From Pseudomonadota bacterium (GTDB taxonomy: Bacteria > Pseudomonadota > Gammaproteobacteria > Steroidobacterales > Steroidobacteraceae), in contig JANXWS010000075.1 in assembly GCA_025351005.1 (NCBI GenBank), positions 1-60,785 on the forward strand: a stretch of 60,785 nt of DNA, in the 5' to 3' direction. A program made the translations under genes and the position numbers. Shown here one piece after another: positions 1 to 8,539 of this stretch. The stretch's first letter is position 1, and each line of letters opens with the position of its first letter. Under the pieces are notes generated by a model that made no database searches, was not told the origin of the DNA, and saw only the letters and a program-made list of their open reading frames with translations.

Positions 1-586
1 TGGTGTCGGCGTTGACGTTGAGCACGGTGCCGGCTGCGTCGCACGACAGCGGGCTCACGACCGGCATGTAGCCGGCGTCGAGCAACCGCTCGAGGACCGT
101 CGGCTCGACGCCCTCGATGTCGCCGACCTGGCCGTAGTCGACCTGGCTGCCGTCGGCGGCGCGCACCGGCGGACGCCGGTGCGCGCGGACCAGGCCGCCG
201 TCGATGCCGGATATGCCGACCGCGCCGATGCCGAGTTCGCGACAGATGCCGAGCAGCCGGGTGTTCAGAAGCCCGTTCAGCACCATCACCGTCACGTCGA
301 CGGTCTTCTCGTCGGTCACGCGCCGGCCGTCGACCATGCGCGGTTCGATGCCCAGCGACCGCTGCATCTCGTCGAGCTGCGGGCCGCCGCCATGCACCAG
401 CACGACGCGGATGCCGATCTGGTGCAGGATCGCGACCTGCTCGACCAGCGATCGTGTCGCCTGCGGGTTCGCGAAGATCGCGCCGCCGACCTTCACGACG
501 AACACCTTGCCCTTGTACATGCGTATGTAGGGCGCGGCGTTGCGCATGGCACGGATCGCGACGGCTTGTTCTGGGCGGTAGCTCAT
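1..586 (-). CDS. argB: N-acetylglutamate kinase, C-terminus beyond window
   Basis: Phosphorylates N-acetylglutamate in arginine biosynthesis (amino-acid kinase fold). Starts at ATG 586 and runs off the left edge, so only about 195 N-terminal residues are visible. VKVGGAI (residues 31-37) is the phosphate-binding Lys-Gly-Gly of the family and HGGGPQ (65-70) the acylglutamate-binding loop; the visible part ends in NVNADT, which is conserved in the kinase. It lies 49 bp downstream of the carbamoyltransferase gene and is the last visible gene of the arginine operon. The missing end could carry a fused acetyltransferase domain, as in some Xanthomonadales; that cannot be judged here. Confidence 0.93.
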   Translation of the reverse strand, partial: MSYRPEQAVAIRAMRNAAPYIRMYKGKVFVVKVGGAIFANPQATRSLVEQVAILHQIGIRVVLVHGGGPQLDEMQRSLGIEPRMVDGRRVTDEKTVDVTVMVLNGLLNTRLLGICRELGIGAVGISGIDGGLVRAHRRPPVRAADGSQVDYGQVGDIEGVEPTVLERLLDAGYMPVVSPLSCDAAGTVLNVNADT

Positions 587-635
587 GGGGGCCTCGGGAT
601 GAATAACCGCTGGTCGAAGTTCGTACGGCGCTGTA

Positions 636-1637
636 TCACGCCAGCAGGCGGTGCAGCACGGCCATCTGCACCACCAGCCGGTTGTGTGCCTCGCGCAGCA
701 CGACGCTGCGCGGGCCGTCGAGCACATGCTCGGCAACGGCGACGTTGCGGCGCACCGGCAGGCAGTGCATCAGCTGGCAATCGGGCGCCGCGGCCGCGAA
801 CGTCGCCTCGCTGATCTGCCAGTGGCCGAGTTGCGCGCGAAGCTCTGCGTCCCGTGCGGCGTCGCCGTAGTGGCTGGTAGAGCCCCATTCCTTGGCGTAC
901 ACGATTCGGGCGCCGGCGAGCGCCGTGCCGCGATCCGCGGTCTCCGCGACCGAGCCGCCCGAGGCGTGCGCGGCGGCGCGCGCCCGTTCCATGACCGCCG
1001 CCGGCAACGCGAAGCCCTCGGGCCGCAGCACGACGACCTCGTGGCCGCGCAGCGCCGCCATGTGCAGCGCCGCCGCGGGCACCGCGAGCGGCAGCGCGCG
1101 CGGATGCGGCACCCACGACAACACGAACCGCGAGCGCTCGGGGACTTGCAGCTCGTCGAGCGTCTTCCAGTCGCAGAGCGCCTGGCAGGGGTGGTTGATC
1201 GCGGACTCGAGGTTGATCAGCGGCGTCGGTACCAGCGCTGCCATCGCCCTGAAATCGCGGTCGGCGACGTCGGCCGCGAGGTCGCGGCCGTCTGCGAAGG
1301 CGCGGATGCCGAGCGCATCGCAGTAGGACGCGAGCACGGGCAGCGCCTCGCGGATGTGCTCGGCGGCCATGCCGTCCATGCGCATCCCGGGCCGGGTCTC
1401 GAGCGCCCAGCTGCCGTGGCCGGAGGTGATCACGAACGAGGAGCCGCCGAGCCGGGCCATGCCGGCCTGGAACGACGCCAGCGTCCGCAGCGACGGGTTC
1501 AGGAACAACAGGCCGAGAACGCGCCCACTGAGCGCCCGCGGCTCCGGATGCTGCTGCAGCCGGTCGGCGAGCGCGAGCAGGTCCCGGATCTCGGCCACCG
1601 ACAGGTCCGCGAGATCGACGAAGCGGGCGAAATTCAT
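636..1637 (-). CDS. argF': N-acyl-L-ornithine carbamoyltransferase (AOTCase/SOTCase type)
   Basis: Transfers carbamoyl phosphate to acetyl- or succinyl-ornithine rather than to free ornithine. The 333-residue protein has FLNPSLRT (45-52) in place of the STRTR loop, SWVPHPRALP and MHCLPVRRN, which I recognise from the Xanthomonas acetylornithine and Bacteroides succinylornithine enzymes. The position that separates these two substrates (Glu92 in Xanthomonas, Pro90 in Bacteroides, before the Glu-His of the 80s-90s loop) is Ala92 here, so the substrate is open. The ATG at 1637 overlaps the argD stop (ATGA). With argD and argB alongside it belongs to the acylated arginine route, which also needs a deacylase not seen in the window. 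Confidence 0.88.
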   Translation of the reverse strand: MNFARFVDLADLSVAEIRDLLALADRLQQHPEPRALSGRVLGLLFLNPSLRTLASFQAGMARLGGSSFVITSGHGSWALETRPGMRMDGMAAEHIREALPVLASYCDALGIRAFADGRDLAADVADRDFRAMAALVPTPLINLESAINHPCQALCDWKTLDELQVPERSRFVLSWVPHPRALPLAVPAAALHMAALRGHEVVVLRPEGFALPAAVMERARAAAHASGGSVAETADRGTALAGARIVYAKEWGSTSHYGDAARDAELRAQLGHWQISEATFAAAAPDCQLMHCLPVRRNVAVAEHVLDGPRSVVLREAHNRLVVQMAVLHRLLA

Positions 1638-2800
1638 GGCGCGAGCGCCGCGAGCGCGGCCGCGAGCGCCGCCACGTGCGGCTCGCCGAGCGTGAACGGC
1701 GGCAGCAGCCGCACGATCTGCGGGTCGGCCGCCGTGCCGGCGAAGATGCCGCGCGCGAGCAGCTCGCGCTGGATCTCCCTGGCCGGCCGCGTGGTGCGCA
1801 GGCCGAGCAGCAGCCCGGCACCCTGCACCGCGGTCACCGGACCGACGACGCAGCTCTGGCGGATCAGGTCCGACATGCGGCGTACGTTCGCGAGCAGTCC
1901 CTCCGATTCGATGATGTCGATGACGGTCTCGACGATCGCGCAGGCGAGCGGTCCGCCGCCGAAGGTGGTGCCCATGTCCTCGATGCGCAAGCGCGCGCCG
2001 AGTTCGGCGCCGAACAGGAGCGCAGACACCGGAAAGCCCGCCCCGAGCGCCTTCGCGGTCGTCAGCATGTCGGGCGTGATCCCGGCGCGGTTGGCGGCGA
2101 ACGGAAAGCCCGTGCGGCCGACACCGCACTGCACCTCGTCGAAGATCAACATCGCCCCGAGCTCGGTGCAGCGGCGCCTGAGCGCCTCCAGCACCGCGAC
2201 CGGCACGTCGAAGGCGCCGGCGAGCCCCTGTACCGGCTCGACGATCACGCACGCCGTCTGCGGCCCGATCGCGGCTGCCGCCGCGTCGGCGTCGCTCCGC
2301 GACACCCAGCGGACCTCGAACGGGGTCTGCGGAAAGCCGTACCAGCGCTCGCGCGCGCCGTGGGTGACGGCGCCCGCAGCGGCCGTCCTCCCGTGCCAGC
2401 CGTGCTCAAGCGCGATCGCCTCGCGGCGGCCGGTCAGCCGGAACGCCAGGCGGAGCGCGTTCTCGTTCGCTTCGGCGCCCGAGTTGACGAAGAACACCTG
2501 ATCGAGCCCGAGGCCGGCGAACGTCGCCAGCCGCGCCGCGGCCCGCTCGCGCACCGCCATCGGAATCGCATTGGTCTGGAACTGCACGTCCCGCGCCTGC
2601 CGCTCGAGCGCCGCGAGCCAGCGCGGATGGCCGTAGCCGAGCGCGGCGACCGCGTGACCGCCGTAGTAGTCGAGTACCCGCCGGCCGTCGCCCGTGTGCA
2701 GCCACAGGCCTTCGGCGTGCACGACCTCGAACGGGTACTGGGCGAATACCGCCGCGAGGTGGCTCGCGGGCGCCGTCGCGCTGGCGATGGACACGGACAT
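1634..2800 (-). CDS. argD: Acetylornithine/succinylornithine aminotransferase
   Basis: PLP-dependent class III aminotransferase that makes N-acylornithine from the glutamate semialdehyde produced by ArgC. The 388-residue protein shows SGAEANE (107-113) for cofactor phosphate binding, DEVQ (221-224) for the pyridine ring, and the Schiff-base Lys250 in TTAKALGAG. A gap of 31 bp separates it from argC upstream, and its stop overlaps the start of the carbamoyltransferase gene, so the three are probably one transcript. Other class III aminotransferases share these motifs; the argC and carbamoyltransferase neighbours decide the call. Confidence 0.93.
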   Translation of the reverse strand: MSVSIASATAPASHLAAVFAQYPFEVVHAEGLWLHTGDGRRVLDYYGGHAVAALGYGHPRWLAALERQARDVQFQTNAIPMAVRERAAARLATFAGLGLDQVFFVNSGAEANENALRLAFRLTGRREAIALEHGWHGRTAAAGAVTHGARERWYGFPQTPFEVRWVSRSDADAAAAAIGPQTACVIVEPVQGLAGAFDVPVAVLEALRRRCTELGAMLIFDEVQCGVGRTGFPFAANRAGITPDMLTTAKALGAGFPVSALLFGAELGARLRIEDMGTTFGGGPLACAIVETVIDIIESEGLLANVRRMSDLIRQSCVVGPVTAVQGAGLLLGLRTTRPAREIQRELLARGIFAGTAADPQIVRLLPPFTLGEPHVAALAAALAALAP

Positions 2801-2831
2801 ACTGCTGCCTCCGGGCGACGCGCGGCCGGGC

Positions 2832-3899
2832 TCAGGTCCAGCCGGACGCCGGCGCCGCGAGTCCGGTGGCCTGCGGCCAGCCGTACATCCGGTTCAGCCA
2901 TTGCACGGCGCCGCCGGCCGCGCCCTTGGTCAGGTTGTCGACGACGCTCATGATCGCGACCGTCGCGCCGTTGGTGCTCGCCGACAGCAGGGCGTAATTG
3001 CTGCCGACGACGTCCTTGAGGCGCGGCGCCTCGTCCTGCACGCGCACGAACGGCTGACCGGCATAGAAGCCGGCGAGCGCCGCGCGCACGTCCTCCGCGG
3101 TCAGCGGCCGCAGCAGTCGTGCCTGCGTGGTGGCGTGGATGCCGCGCGCAAACGGGCCCGAGTGCGGCACGAAGTTGAGCTCCACCGTGCGCCCGGTGAG
3201 CGCGCGGGCGATCGCGACGACCTCGGGCGCGTGCCGGTGGGCGAGGACACCATAGGCGTACAGGTCGCTGTGCCGGCGCGGGTGGTGCGTGCCCTCGACC
3301 GGGGTGCGCCCCGAGCCCGTACTGCCCGTCACCGCGCTGACGTAGAAGAGGGGCTCGACCAGGCCGAGTTCGAGCAGCGGCACGATGGAAAGCAGCATCG
3401 CGGTCGCAAAGCAGCCGGGATGGGCGACGTGCCGCGTGGCGAGCGAGACGAGGTGCTCCGGTACGGCGCAGCTGAACTCCGCCAGCCGCGCCGGTGCACC
3501 GTGCGCGCGTCCGTAGACCGCGGCATACGCGGCGGGATCGGCGAAGCGGAAATCGGCCGACACGTCGACGACTCGCGGCCGCGTACCGGCCGCCGCGGCT
3601 GCGGCGAGCAGCCGGTCGATCAACGCGGCCGACACGCCGTGGGGTGCGGCGGCGAGCACGGCGCTCTCCGGCTGCGTGGCCACCAGCCGCGCCGCCGCGT
3701 CGGCGTCGACGAAGGTCGTCGCCGGGTAGACCGGCTCGAGATGCGGGAAAGCCACCGCGAGCCGCCCGCCCGGGCTCGACTCCGACACCGCGGCGGCGAG
3801 CGCGAGCCGCGGGTGCGATGCGACCAGACGCAGCAGCTCGCCGGCGACGTAGCCGGTGCCGCCTAACACGAGCGTCGGGATGCGTGGCTCCGCGCTCAT
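2832..3899 (-). CDS. argC: N-acetyl-gamma-glutamyl-phosphate reductase
   Basis: NADPH-dependent reduction of acylglutamyl phosphate to the semialdehyde. At 355 residues it has an N-terminal Rossmann motif GGTGYVAGEL (13-22) and the catalytic Cys163 in HPGCFATA, followed by the family's GSTGSGRTP and PHSGPF segments. The ATG at 3899 overlaps the stop of the upstream P-loop gene, a tight coupling that places that unknown gene firmly in the arginine operon. Confidence 0.95.
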   Translation of the reverse strand: MSAEPRIPTLVLGGTGYVAGELLRLVASHPRLALAAAVSESSPGGRLAVAFPHLEPVYPATTFVDADAAARLVATQPESAVLAAAPHGVSAALIDRLLAAAAAAGTRPRVVDVSADFRFADPAAYAAVYGRAHGAPARLAEFSCAVPEHLVSLATRHVAHPGCFATAMLLSIVPLLELGLVEPLFYVSAVTGSTGSGRTPVEGTHHPRRHSDLYAYGVLAHRHAPEVVAIARALTGRTVELNFVPHSGPFARGIHATTQARLLRPLTAEDVRAALAGFYAGQPFVRVQDEAPRLKDVVGSNYALLSASTNGATVAIMSVVDNLTKGAAGGAVQWLNRMYGWPQATGLAAPASGWT

Positions 3900-4975
3900 T
3901 CGGTGGTCGGCCTGACGGGGAAACGCGGGGCGAGCCCGGTGGCGTCGAGGACGCGATCGCCGAGTGCCGCGCCGCTGGTGATCGCGTTGAAGGCGCTGAC
4001 ATTCATCTGCTCGGCGATGATGTCGACGCCGACCTGGTTATCGGTGGCGGGACCGGTCACCACGGCGGGCTCGATGCCGAACCGGTCGCGCAGCAGCGTG
4101 ACGCCGCCCCATGCCGCGACGGGGTCGTTGGCCGACAGCACGAGTGCGGTGATGCCGCTGCGGATGTCGGGGGAGGCGAGGATCGCCTCGACCCCGTAGG
4201 TGCCGAGGAGGCCGTCGCCGAGCTCGAAGACGATGACGTCGGGCTGGCCCTGCGACATCTCGCTCAGCATCGCCCGGGTCAGCGCCGGGCCTACCGAGGC
4301 GGTGGTCGTGCCAACGCCGAAGTCAGTGAAGATCATCGTCTTGCGCGCGCCGGCATCCTCCATCGCGAGGATGTCCCGGCGCAGCGACACGCCGGTCGCC
4401 TTGAAGGCATGCACGGCGAGGCCGCGGTGGCGCATGCGAGCGATGATCGCGCAGGCGGCCGCCGTCTTGCCGGCCTCCATGCAGGTGCCGGCCAGCGCGA
4501 CCACCGGCACGGCGCGCGTATCGAGCGCGGCGGCCAGGTCAAGCGGCCGGAAGCCGATGCGGGCCTGCACGCCGATGCGTTCGCCGAGATATGGGAACTG
4601 CAGCACGCCGCCGAGTACGCGGCAGTCGAACGGCCGGCCCTTGTCGGCGTTCGCGGAGTCGCAGATGCCGAGCACGCCGCCGATGTTCAGCATCTGGATC
4701 ACGTCGCCCGGCCGGACCGATTCCGGGACGTGCCCCGAGTAGCCGAACAGCGCCTTTCGGTGGCCGAGCGCGCCGACGACGATGTCGCCCTTCGATACCT
4801 TCGCCATCCGGCCGCTGGTGAGCTCCAGTGTGTTGTAGGTGCTCTTGTTGGCGAGCACCTCGACAACCACGACCACGCCCTCCTCGCACGGAATGCTCTC
4901 CGAGATTCGCAGCTCGTGGCCGAGCCCGCAGGCCTGCGTGACCGAGGCGATCTTGTCGACGACGACGGACTTCAC
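3896..4975 (-). CDS. P-loop NTPase of unknown function inside the arginine operon
   Basis: A 359-residue protein with a beta-rich N-terminal half (about 1-150, rich in Val and Gly) and a C-terminal P-loop domain. Walker A is GTCMEAGKT (163-171), resembling the GTxxxxGKT of dethiobiotin-synthetase-like NTPases; a Walker-B-like strand DVIVFELGDG follows at 246-255, and a threonine-rich GVGTTTASVG at 220-229. The broad resemblance is to DUF1611-type proteins, but I do not know its reaction. The start is GTG 4975, overlapping the argG stop (GTGA); its own stop overlaps the argC start. Being translationally coupled on both sides to argG and argC suggests a role in arginine synthesis, for example ATP-dependent handling of an acylated intermediate; this is inference. 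Confidence 0.72.
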   Translation of the reverse strand: MKSVVVDKIASVTQACGLGHELRISESIPCEEGVVVVVEVLANKSTYNTLELTSGRMAKVSKGDIVVGALGHRKALFGYSGHVPESVRPGDVIQMLNIGGVLGICDSANADKGRPFDCRVLGGVLQFPYLGERIGVQARIGFRPLDLAAALDTRAVPVVALAGTCMEAGKTAAACAIIARMRHRGLAVHAFKATGVSLRRDILAMEDAGARKTMIFTDFGVGTTTASVGPALTRAMLSEMSQGQPDVIVFELGDGLLGTYGVEAILASPDIRSGITALVLSANDPVAAWGGVTLLRDRFGIEPAVVTGPATDNQVGVDIIAEQMNVSAFNAITSGAALGDRVLDATGLAPRFPVRPTTE

Positions 4976-6204
4976 GACTGGCCGCCCGCGTTCTGCCCGG
5001 CCCGCGTGTAGAACATGCCGGTCAGCGCCAGCATCTTGGAGTAGCCGAGGGCGTCCGCCGGCGACCACTCGCCGGCCGCTTCGCCGTAGACGCCCTTCGA
5101 GGCGGCCATCAGCGACCACGGCGAGGTCACGCCCTCGACGAACACGCTGCCCGGCCGGAACAGCACGCGCACGTCACCGCTGACCCGCTGTTGCGACGAG
5201 GCGAGCAGCGCTTCGATGTCGCGGCACACCGGGTCGAGGTGGTGCCCCTCGTGGACCAGGTCGCCGTAGGGCGCCGCGACCAGCTCCTTGATCCGCGCCT
5301 GGCGGCCCGTCAGGACCAGCTTCTCGAGCTCCCGGTGCGCGGTCAGCAGCACGTCGGCGGCCGGCGCCTCGAACGCGACCCGGCCCTTGGTACCGATCAC
5401 CGTGTCGCCGAGGTGGATGCCGCGACCGATGCCGAACGGGGCGGCGAGCGCCTCGAGACTCTCGATCAGCGTCACCGGCTCGTGCGCGATGCCGTCGAGC
5501 GCGACCGGCACGCCGCGCTCGAAGCCGATCGTGTGGCGCTCCGGGGCACGCGGCGTCGCGAACGCGTCGCGGGTCAGGACCCAGGACTCGTCCGGGATGC
5601 TGCCGGCCGACGTCAGAGTCTCCTTGCCCCCGATGGTGACACCCCACAGGCCGCGATTGATCGAGTACGCGGCGCCGTAGGGTGGCACCGGCAGGCCGCG
5701 CTGCCCCAGGAACTGCAGCTGCTCGGGTCGCTTGAAGGCGCGGTCGCGGACCGGTGCCAGGATCTCGAGGCCGGGGGCCAGCGTGCGCAGCGCGACCTCG
5801 AAGCGCACCTGGTCGTTGCCCGCGGCCGTGCAGCCGTGTGCGACGGTCGTGGAGCCGAGCCGCTGTGCCATCGTCGCGATCATCTGCGCCTGCAGCACCC
5901 GCTCGGCGCCGACGCAGAACGGGTATAGCTGGCCGCGGCGTGCATTGCCCATCAGCAGGAACTTGAGGACGCGCTCGAAATAGTCGTGCTTCGCGGCGAC
6001 CAGGTGGTGTTCGGTCGCACCGAGTTCACGGGCACGTGACTCGAGCGCACGGGCGGCGGCCGCGTCGATGCCACCGGTGTCGACAGTCACGGTGATCACC
6101 GGACGGCCGTAGGTCTCCTTGAGCCACGGCACGCAGAACGACGTATCGAGGCCGCCGGAGAAAGCGAGCAGGATGGGCGATGTGCCCTTGCTTGGCGTCG
6201 TCAT
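4972..6204 (-). CDS. argG: Argininosuccinate synthase
   Basis: ATP-dependent ligation of citrulline and aspartate. The 410-residue protein begins with the N-type PP-loop FSGGLDTS (15-22) and continues with segments typical of the family such as HGCTAAGNDQVRFE and the PVRD region. The start at ATG 6204 lies only 10 bp after argR, and the stop overlaps the GTG of the P-loop gene. Because the upstream transferase is of the N-acyl type, ArgG here should act after deacylation of acylcitrulline; the deacylase and argH are not in view and may lie beyond the left edge. Confidence 0.94.
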   Translation of the reverse strand: MTTPSKGTSPILLAFSGGLDTSFCVPWLKETYGRPVITVTVDTGGIDAAAARALESRARELGATEHHLVAAKHDYFERVLKFLLMGNARRGQLYPFCVGAERVLQAQMIATMAQRLGSTTVAHGCTAAGNDQVRFEVALRTLAPGLEILAPVRDRAFKRPEQLQFLGQRGLPVPPYGAAYSINRGLWGVTIGGKETLTSAGSIPDESWVLTRDAFATPRAPERHTIGFERGVPVALDGIAHEPVTLIESLEALAAPFGIGRGIHLGDTVIGTKGRVAFEAPAADVLLTAHRELEKLVLTGRQARIKELVAAPYGDLVHEGHHLDPVCRDIEALLASSQQRVSGDVRVLFRPGSVFVEGVTSPWSLMAASKGVYGEAAGEWSPADALGYSKMLALTGMFYTRAGQNAGGQS

Positions 6205-6214
6205 GGAACAGCCT

Positions 6215-6691
6215 TCAGCGGCTTGCGAGCGCGCGCAGCCGATCGAGCACGGTGCGCTGGGCGCGCGCGGTGGCGGTGGCGATGAAGATCGTGTCGTCGC
6301 CCGAGATCGTGCCCACCACCTGGGGCCAGCGGGCGCGGTCGATCGCGAGCGCCACGCTTTGCGCCGAGCCGATCGTGGTGCGCACCACCGACAGGTTCGG
6401 GCCGGCCGACACCACCTCCTGGACGAAGGCGGCCACCGCGGCCAGGTTGGCGACCGGCGCCGCGGCATCCTCGGCCAGCACGTAGCGGTCGCCGACCTTG
6501 GCGACGCCGAGATCGCGCAGGTCGCGGCTGACGCTCGACTGCGTAACCGCGTGGCCGGCGCGCTTCAGGCGGCGGACGAGCTCGGCCTGCCGGCCGATGT
6601 CGCCTTCGCGGATGATCCGCCGGAGCGTCTCGCGCCGGTCGTCGGGCGCGCGCGGCGCACCGGAACCCGGGACTGTGGATGCTGCGTGCAT
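6215..6691 (-). CDS. argR: Arginine repressor
   Basis: Hexameric arginine-responsive repressor. The protein of 158 residues has an N-terminal winged helix with [12 protein letters not shown] (51-62) and a C-terminal arginine-binding domain with [10 protein letters not shown] (127-136), whose two Asp are the ligands for arginine in the E. coli protein. Start taken at ATG 6691; ATG 6712 is an in-frame alternative, but it lies inside the operator. It is the first gene of the operon running to argB, so the repressor should control itself and the pathway genes through the tandem sites over its start. Confidence 0.94.
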   Translation of the reverse strand: MHAASTVPGSGAPRAPDDRRETLRRIIREGDIGRQAELVRRLKRAGHAVTQSSVSRDLRDLGVAKVGDRYVLAEDAAAPVANLAAVAAFVQEVVSAGPNLSVVRTTIGSAQSVALAIDRARWPQVVGTISGDDTIFIATATARAQRTVLDRLRALASR

Positions 6692-6721
6692 AAAAGTGCG
6701 CGCATTGTGCATAAATATGCG
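6687..6721 (-). promoter_or_regulatory. Two tandem ARG-box-like operators
   Basis: Two imperfect palindromes, TGCATAAAAGTGCG (6687-6700) and TGCATAAATATGCG (6708-6721), match 10 and 11 of the 14 core positions of the enterobacterial ARG box (TGAATWWWWATTCA). They start exactly 21 bp apart, the same centre-to-centre spacing as paired 18-bp ARG boxes separated by 3 bp. They sit between and over the predicted promoter elements and the argR start codon. Confidence 0.8.
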
Positions 6722-6732
6722 CACACCGTCAA
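6704..6732 (-). promoter_or_regulatory. Candidate sigma-70 promoter of the argR-arg operon
   Basis: Read on the minus strand, TTGACG (6732-6727) and CACAAT (6709-6704) are separated by 17 bp. Transcription would begin near 6697, only a few bases before ATG 6691, giving a very short leader. The -35 overlaps the stop codon of the upstream NRDE gene, and the two ARG-like boxes cover the -10 and start region, so bound repressor would block polymerase. The -10 matches only four of six consensus bases. Confidence 0.55.
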
Positions 6733-7496
6733 GCGTCCGCGGGGGGCAGCCGGAAGTGACGCTCGCCGGTTGCCGACCCGTCGGGCGCGTGCGTGCGTTC
6801 CACCGCCTCGAGTCCGCCGTCGGCCCCGAGCAGCAGCGCGCTCGCAGCGCGCGTCCCGTAGACCGGGTCGACGATGAACGGCGGCGACAGCCGCCGTTCG
6901 CCCTCAAGGCCGATGCCGGTGTCCGGCAACTCGGCATCCGGCGCCGGCGCGCGATCGTCGAGGAGGTCGAGCAGGTCCACGGCCGATCCGAGCGGCCGCT
7001 CGAGGCGCGCCGCAAGCCGCGCGCTCGAGCGCGCCACCTTGGGCCACGGCGCATCGAGCGGGCCGTTGCTGAGGCCGTGCAGGCCGGCGGCGAGCAGCTG
7101 CGGGCCTCCCGCAACGGCGTTGCAAAGGTAGGCAAGTTCGTGGCGGTCGCCGAGCAGCAGGCTGAAGCCCGCGTAGCGGGACGCCTCCGCCGCCAGCCCG
7201 GCGAGGAAAGCGGACGGTGAGTTCGAAGCGGCGATGAATCGCGGGATCAGCGCGCCGCGGGACGGGGCGCCGGAGGGACCCGGGCGGCCGCGAAAGTTGG
7301 TGACGACGCCGAAGCGGCCGCGGCGGTCGGCGCCGAGCCAGGTGCCACCGGCCTCCAGATCGCGCCCAGCAAGCATGTCCGGTGCGTCCCACCAGTGCAT
7401 CGGCAGCGCCGGGCGCGCGTGCAGCTCGTCGCGGTGGCCGACCAGCGCCAGCCGCCGTCGTGCGTTCGGGTTCCACGCCAGGACGACAAGGCACAT
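6729..7496 (-). CDS. NRDE (TANGO2-like) family protein
   Basis: A 255-residue member of the NRDE family. It begins MCLVVLAW with the conserved Cys2, has [10 protein letters not shown] (21-30), equivalent to the name-giving Asn-Arg-Asp-Glu, and then GGTWLG and TNFR, the usual order of conserved blocks. The biochemical function of bacterial members is not settled; the eukaryotic homologue TANGO2 has been linked to haem and lipid handling. It lies upstream of argR on the same strand, and its stop overlaps the predicted argR -35 box, so it appears to be a separate unit. Confidence 0.85.
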   Translation of the reverse strand: MCLVVLAWNPNARRRLALVGHRDELHARPALPMHWWDAPDMLAGRDLEAGGTWLGADRRGRFGVVTNFRGRPGPSGAPSRGALIPRFIAASNSPSAFLAGLAAEASRYAGFSLLLGDRHELAYLCNAVAGGPQLLAAGLHGLSNGPLDAPWPKVARSSARLAARLERPLGSAVDLLDLLDDRAPAPDAELPDTGIGLEGERRLSPPFIVDPVYGTRAASALLLGADGGLEAVERTHAPDGSATGERHFRLPPADA

Positions 7497-7556
7497 GCGC
7501 CGATGCTACCGCCGGGGCGGGCGAGCCGGCGCCGCGGGAAGCGAGTCCGGCACCGT

Positions 7557-8513
7557 TCAGCGCCGGAGCGGCCAGAGCCGCGCGCCGGGCTCGTCCTCGA
7601 GGCGCCGGCCGGAGGCCTGCTGGTACCACTCGGCGATCAGCCGGAACGAGATCGACTGTGGCGGAGGCAGCGCCGGCGTGCCGCTCGCGAGGTCGTCGCG
7701 CGTAAACCAGCGCGCGTCCTCGAGCTCACCGTCCGGATGGCTGATCGCGGTCGCGCCGGCGCGCGCCACGAAGCCGATCATCAGCGACGACGGAAACGGC
7801 CACGGCTGCGACGACTGGTAGCTGGCCTCGACGACCTCGACTCCCGTCTCCTCGCGCACTTCGCGCACCACGGCGTCTTCGAAGCTCTCGCCCGGCTCGA
7901 CGAACCCCGCGATCGTCGAGTAACGCCCCGCCGGCCATGACGCCTGCCGGCCGAGCAACGCGCGCTCGCCGTCGGTGACCAGCACGATGATGGCCGGGTC
8001 GATGCGCGGAAACGCCTCCGTCCCGCAGCCCGGGCGCGGGCAGCTCATCACGTGCCCGGCCTGCTGCGGGACCGTCACGGTGCCGCAGGCGCCGCAATAG
8101 CGGTGCCGCTGCCGCCAATAGACCATCGCCCGGGCGTAGCCGAGCAGCCCGGCCTCGGCCGCGGGCAGCAGGCCAGCCGCGAGCCGGAGGTCCGCGAACT
8201 CGGCCCCGGCGGCAAGCGTCGGTGGCCCGGCCGTGTCGAGCTCAACGGCAAAACACGCCGCGCCCTCGAAGCGGCCGAGCAGTATCGTGTCCGCGGCGGC
8301 GAAGTCCGCGACGCCGGCCACTGCCGCGCGCCCGAGCAGCACCGCCGCGGGCTCCGGCAGCATGCGCAGCAGGCTGCGGTGCTGCCAGACGGGCACGAAG
8401 CGGGTGCCGGGATCGACGAGCGACGCCTCGACCCACGCCGCGTCCTTGCGCAGACCGCTGCTGCGGTCGACGTACGGGCCGGCAAAGACGTTGCGGAGTG
8501 GCTGCGATTGCAT
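7557..8513 (-). CDS. nudC: NADH pyrophosphatase / NAD-cap RNA hydrolase
   Basis: Nudix hydrolase that splits NAD(H) and removes NAD caps from RNA. The start at ATG 8513 gives 318 residues. A central zinc ribbon (CGAC ... CPRPGC) precedes the Nudix box GFVEPGESFEDAVVREVREE region, and the SQPWPFPSSLM segment after it is the signature that separates NudC from other Nudix enzymes. Spacing to the FlhC-like gene upstream is 26 bp, so the two may be cotranscribed. Confidence 0.93.
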   Translation of the reverse strand: MQSQPLRNVFAGPYVDRSSGLRKDAAWVEASLVDPGTRFVPVWQHRSLLRMLPEPAAVLLGRAAVAGVADFAAADTILLGRFEGAACFAVELDTAGPPTLAAGAEFADLRLAAGLLPAAEAGLLGYARAMVYWRQRHRYCGACGTVTVPQQAGHVMSCPRPGCGTEAFPRIDPAIIVLVTDGERALLGRQASWPAGRYSTIAGFVEPGESFEDAVVREVREETGVEVVEASYQSSQPWPFPSSLMIGFVARAGATAISHPDGELEDARWFTRDDLASGTPALPPPQSISFRLIAEWYQQASGRRLEDEPGARLWPLRR

Positions 8514-8539
8514 GGGGGCGCGGGTGCGCCACACGCATT

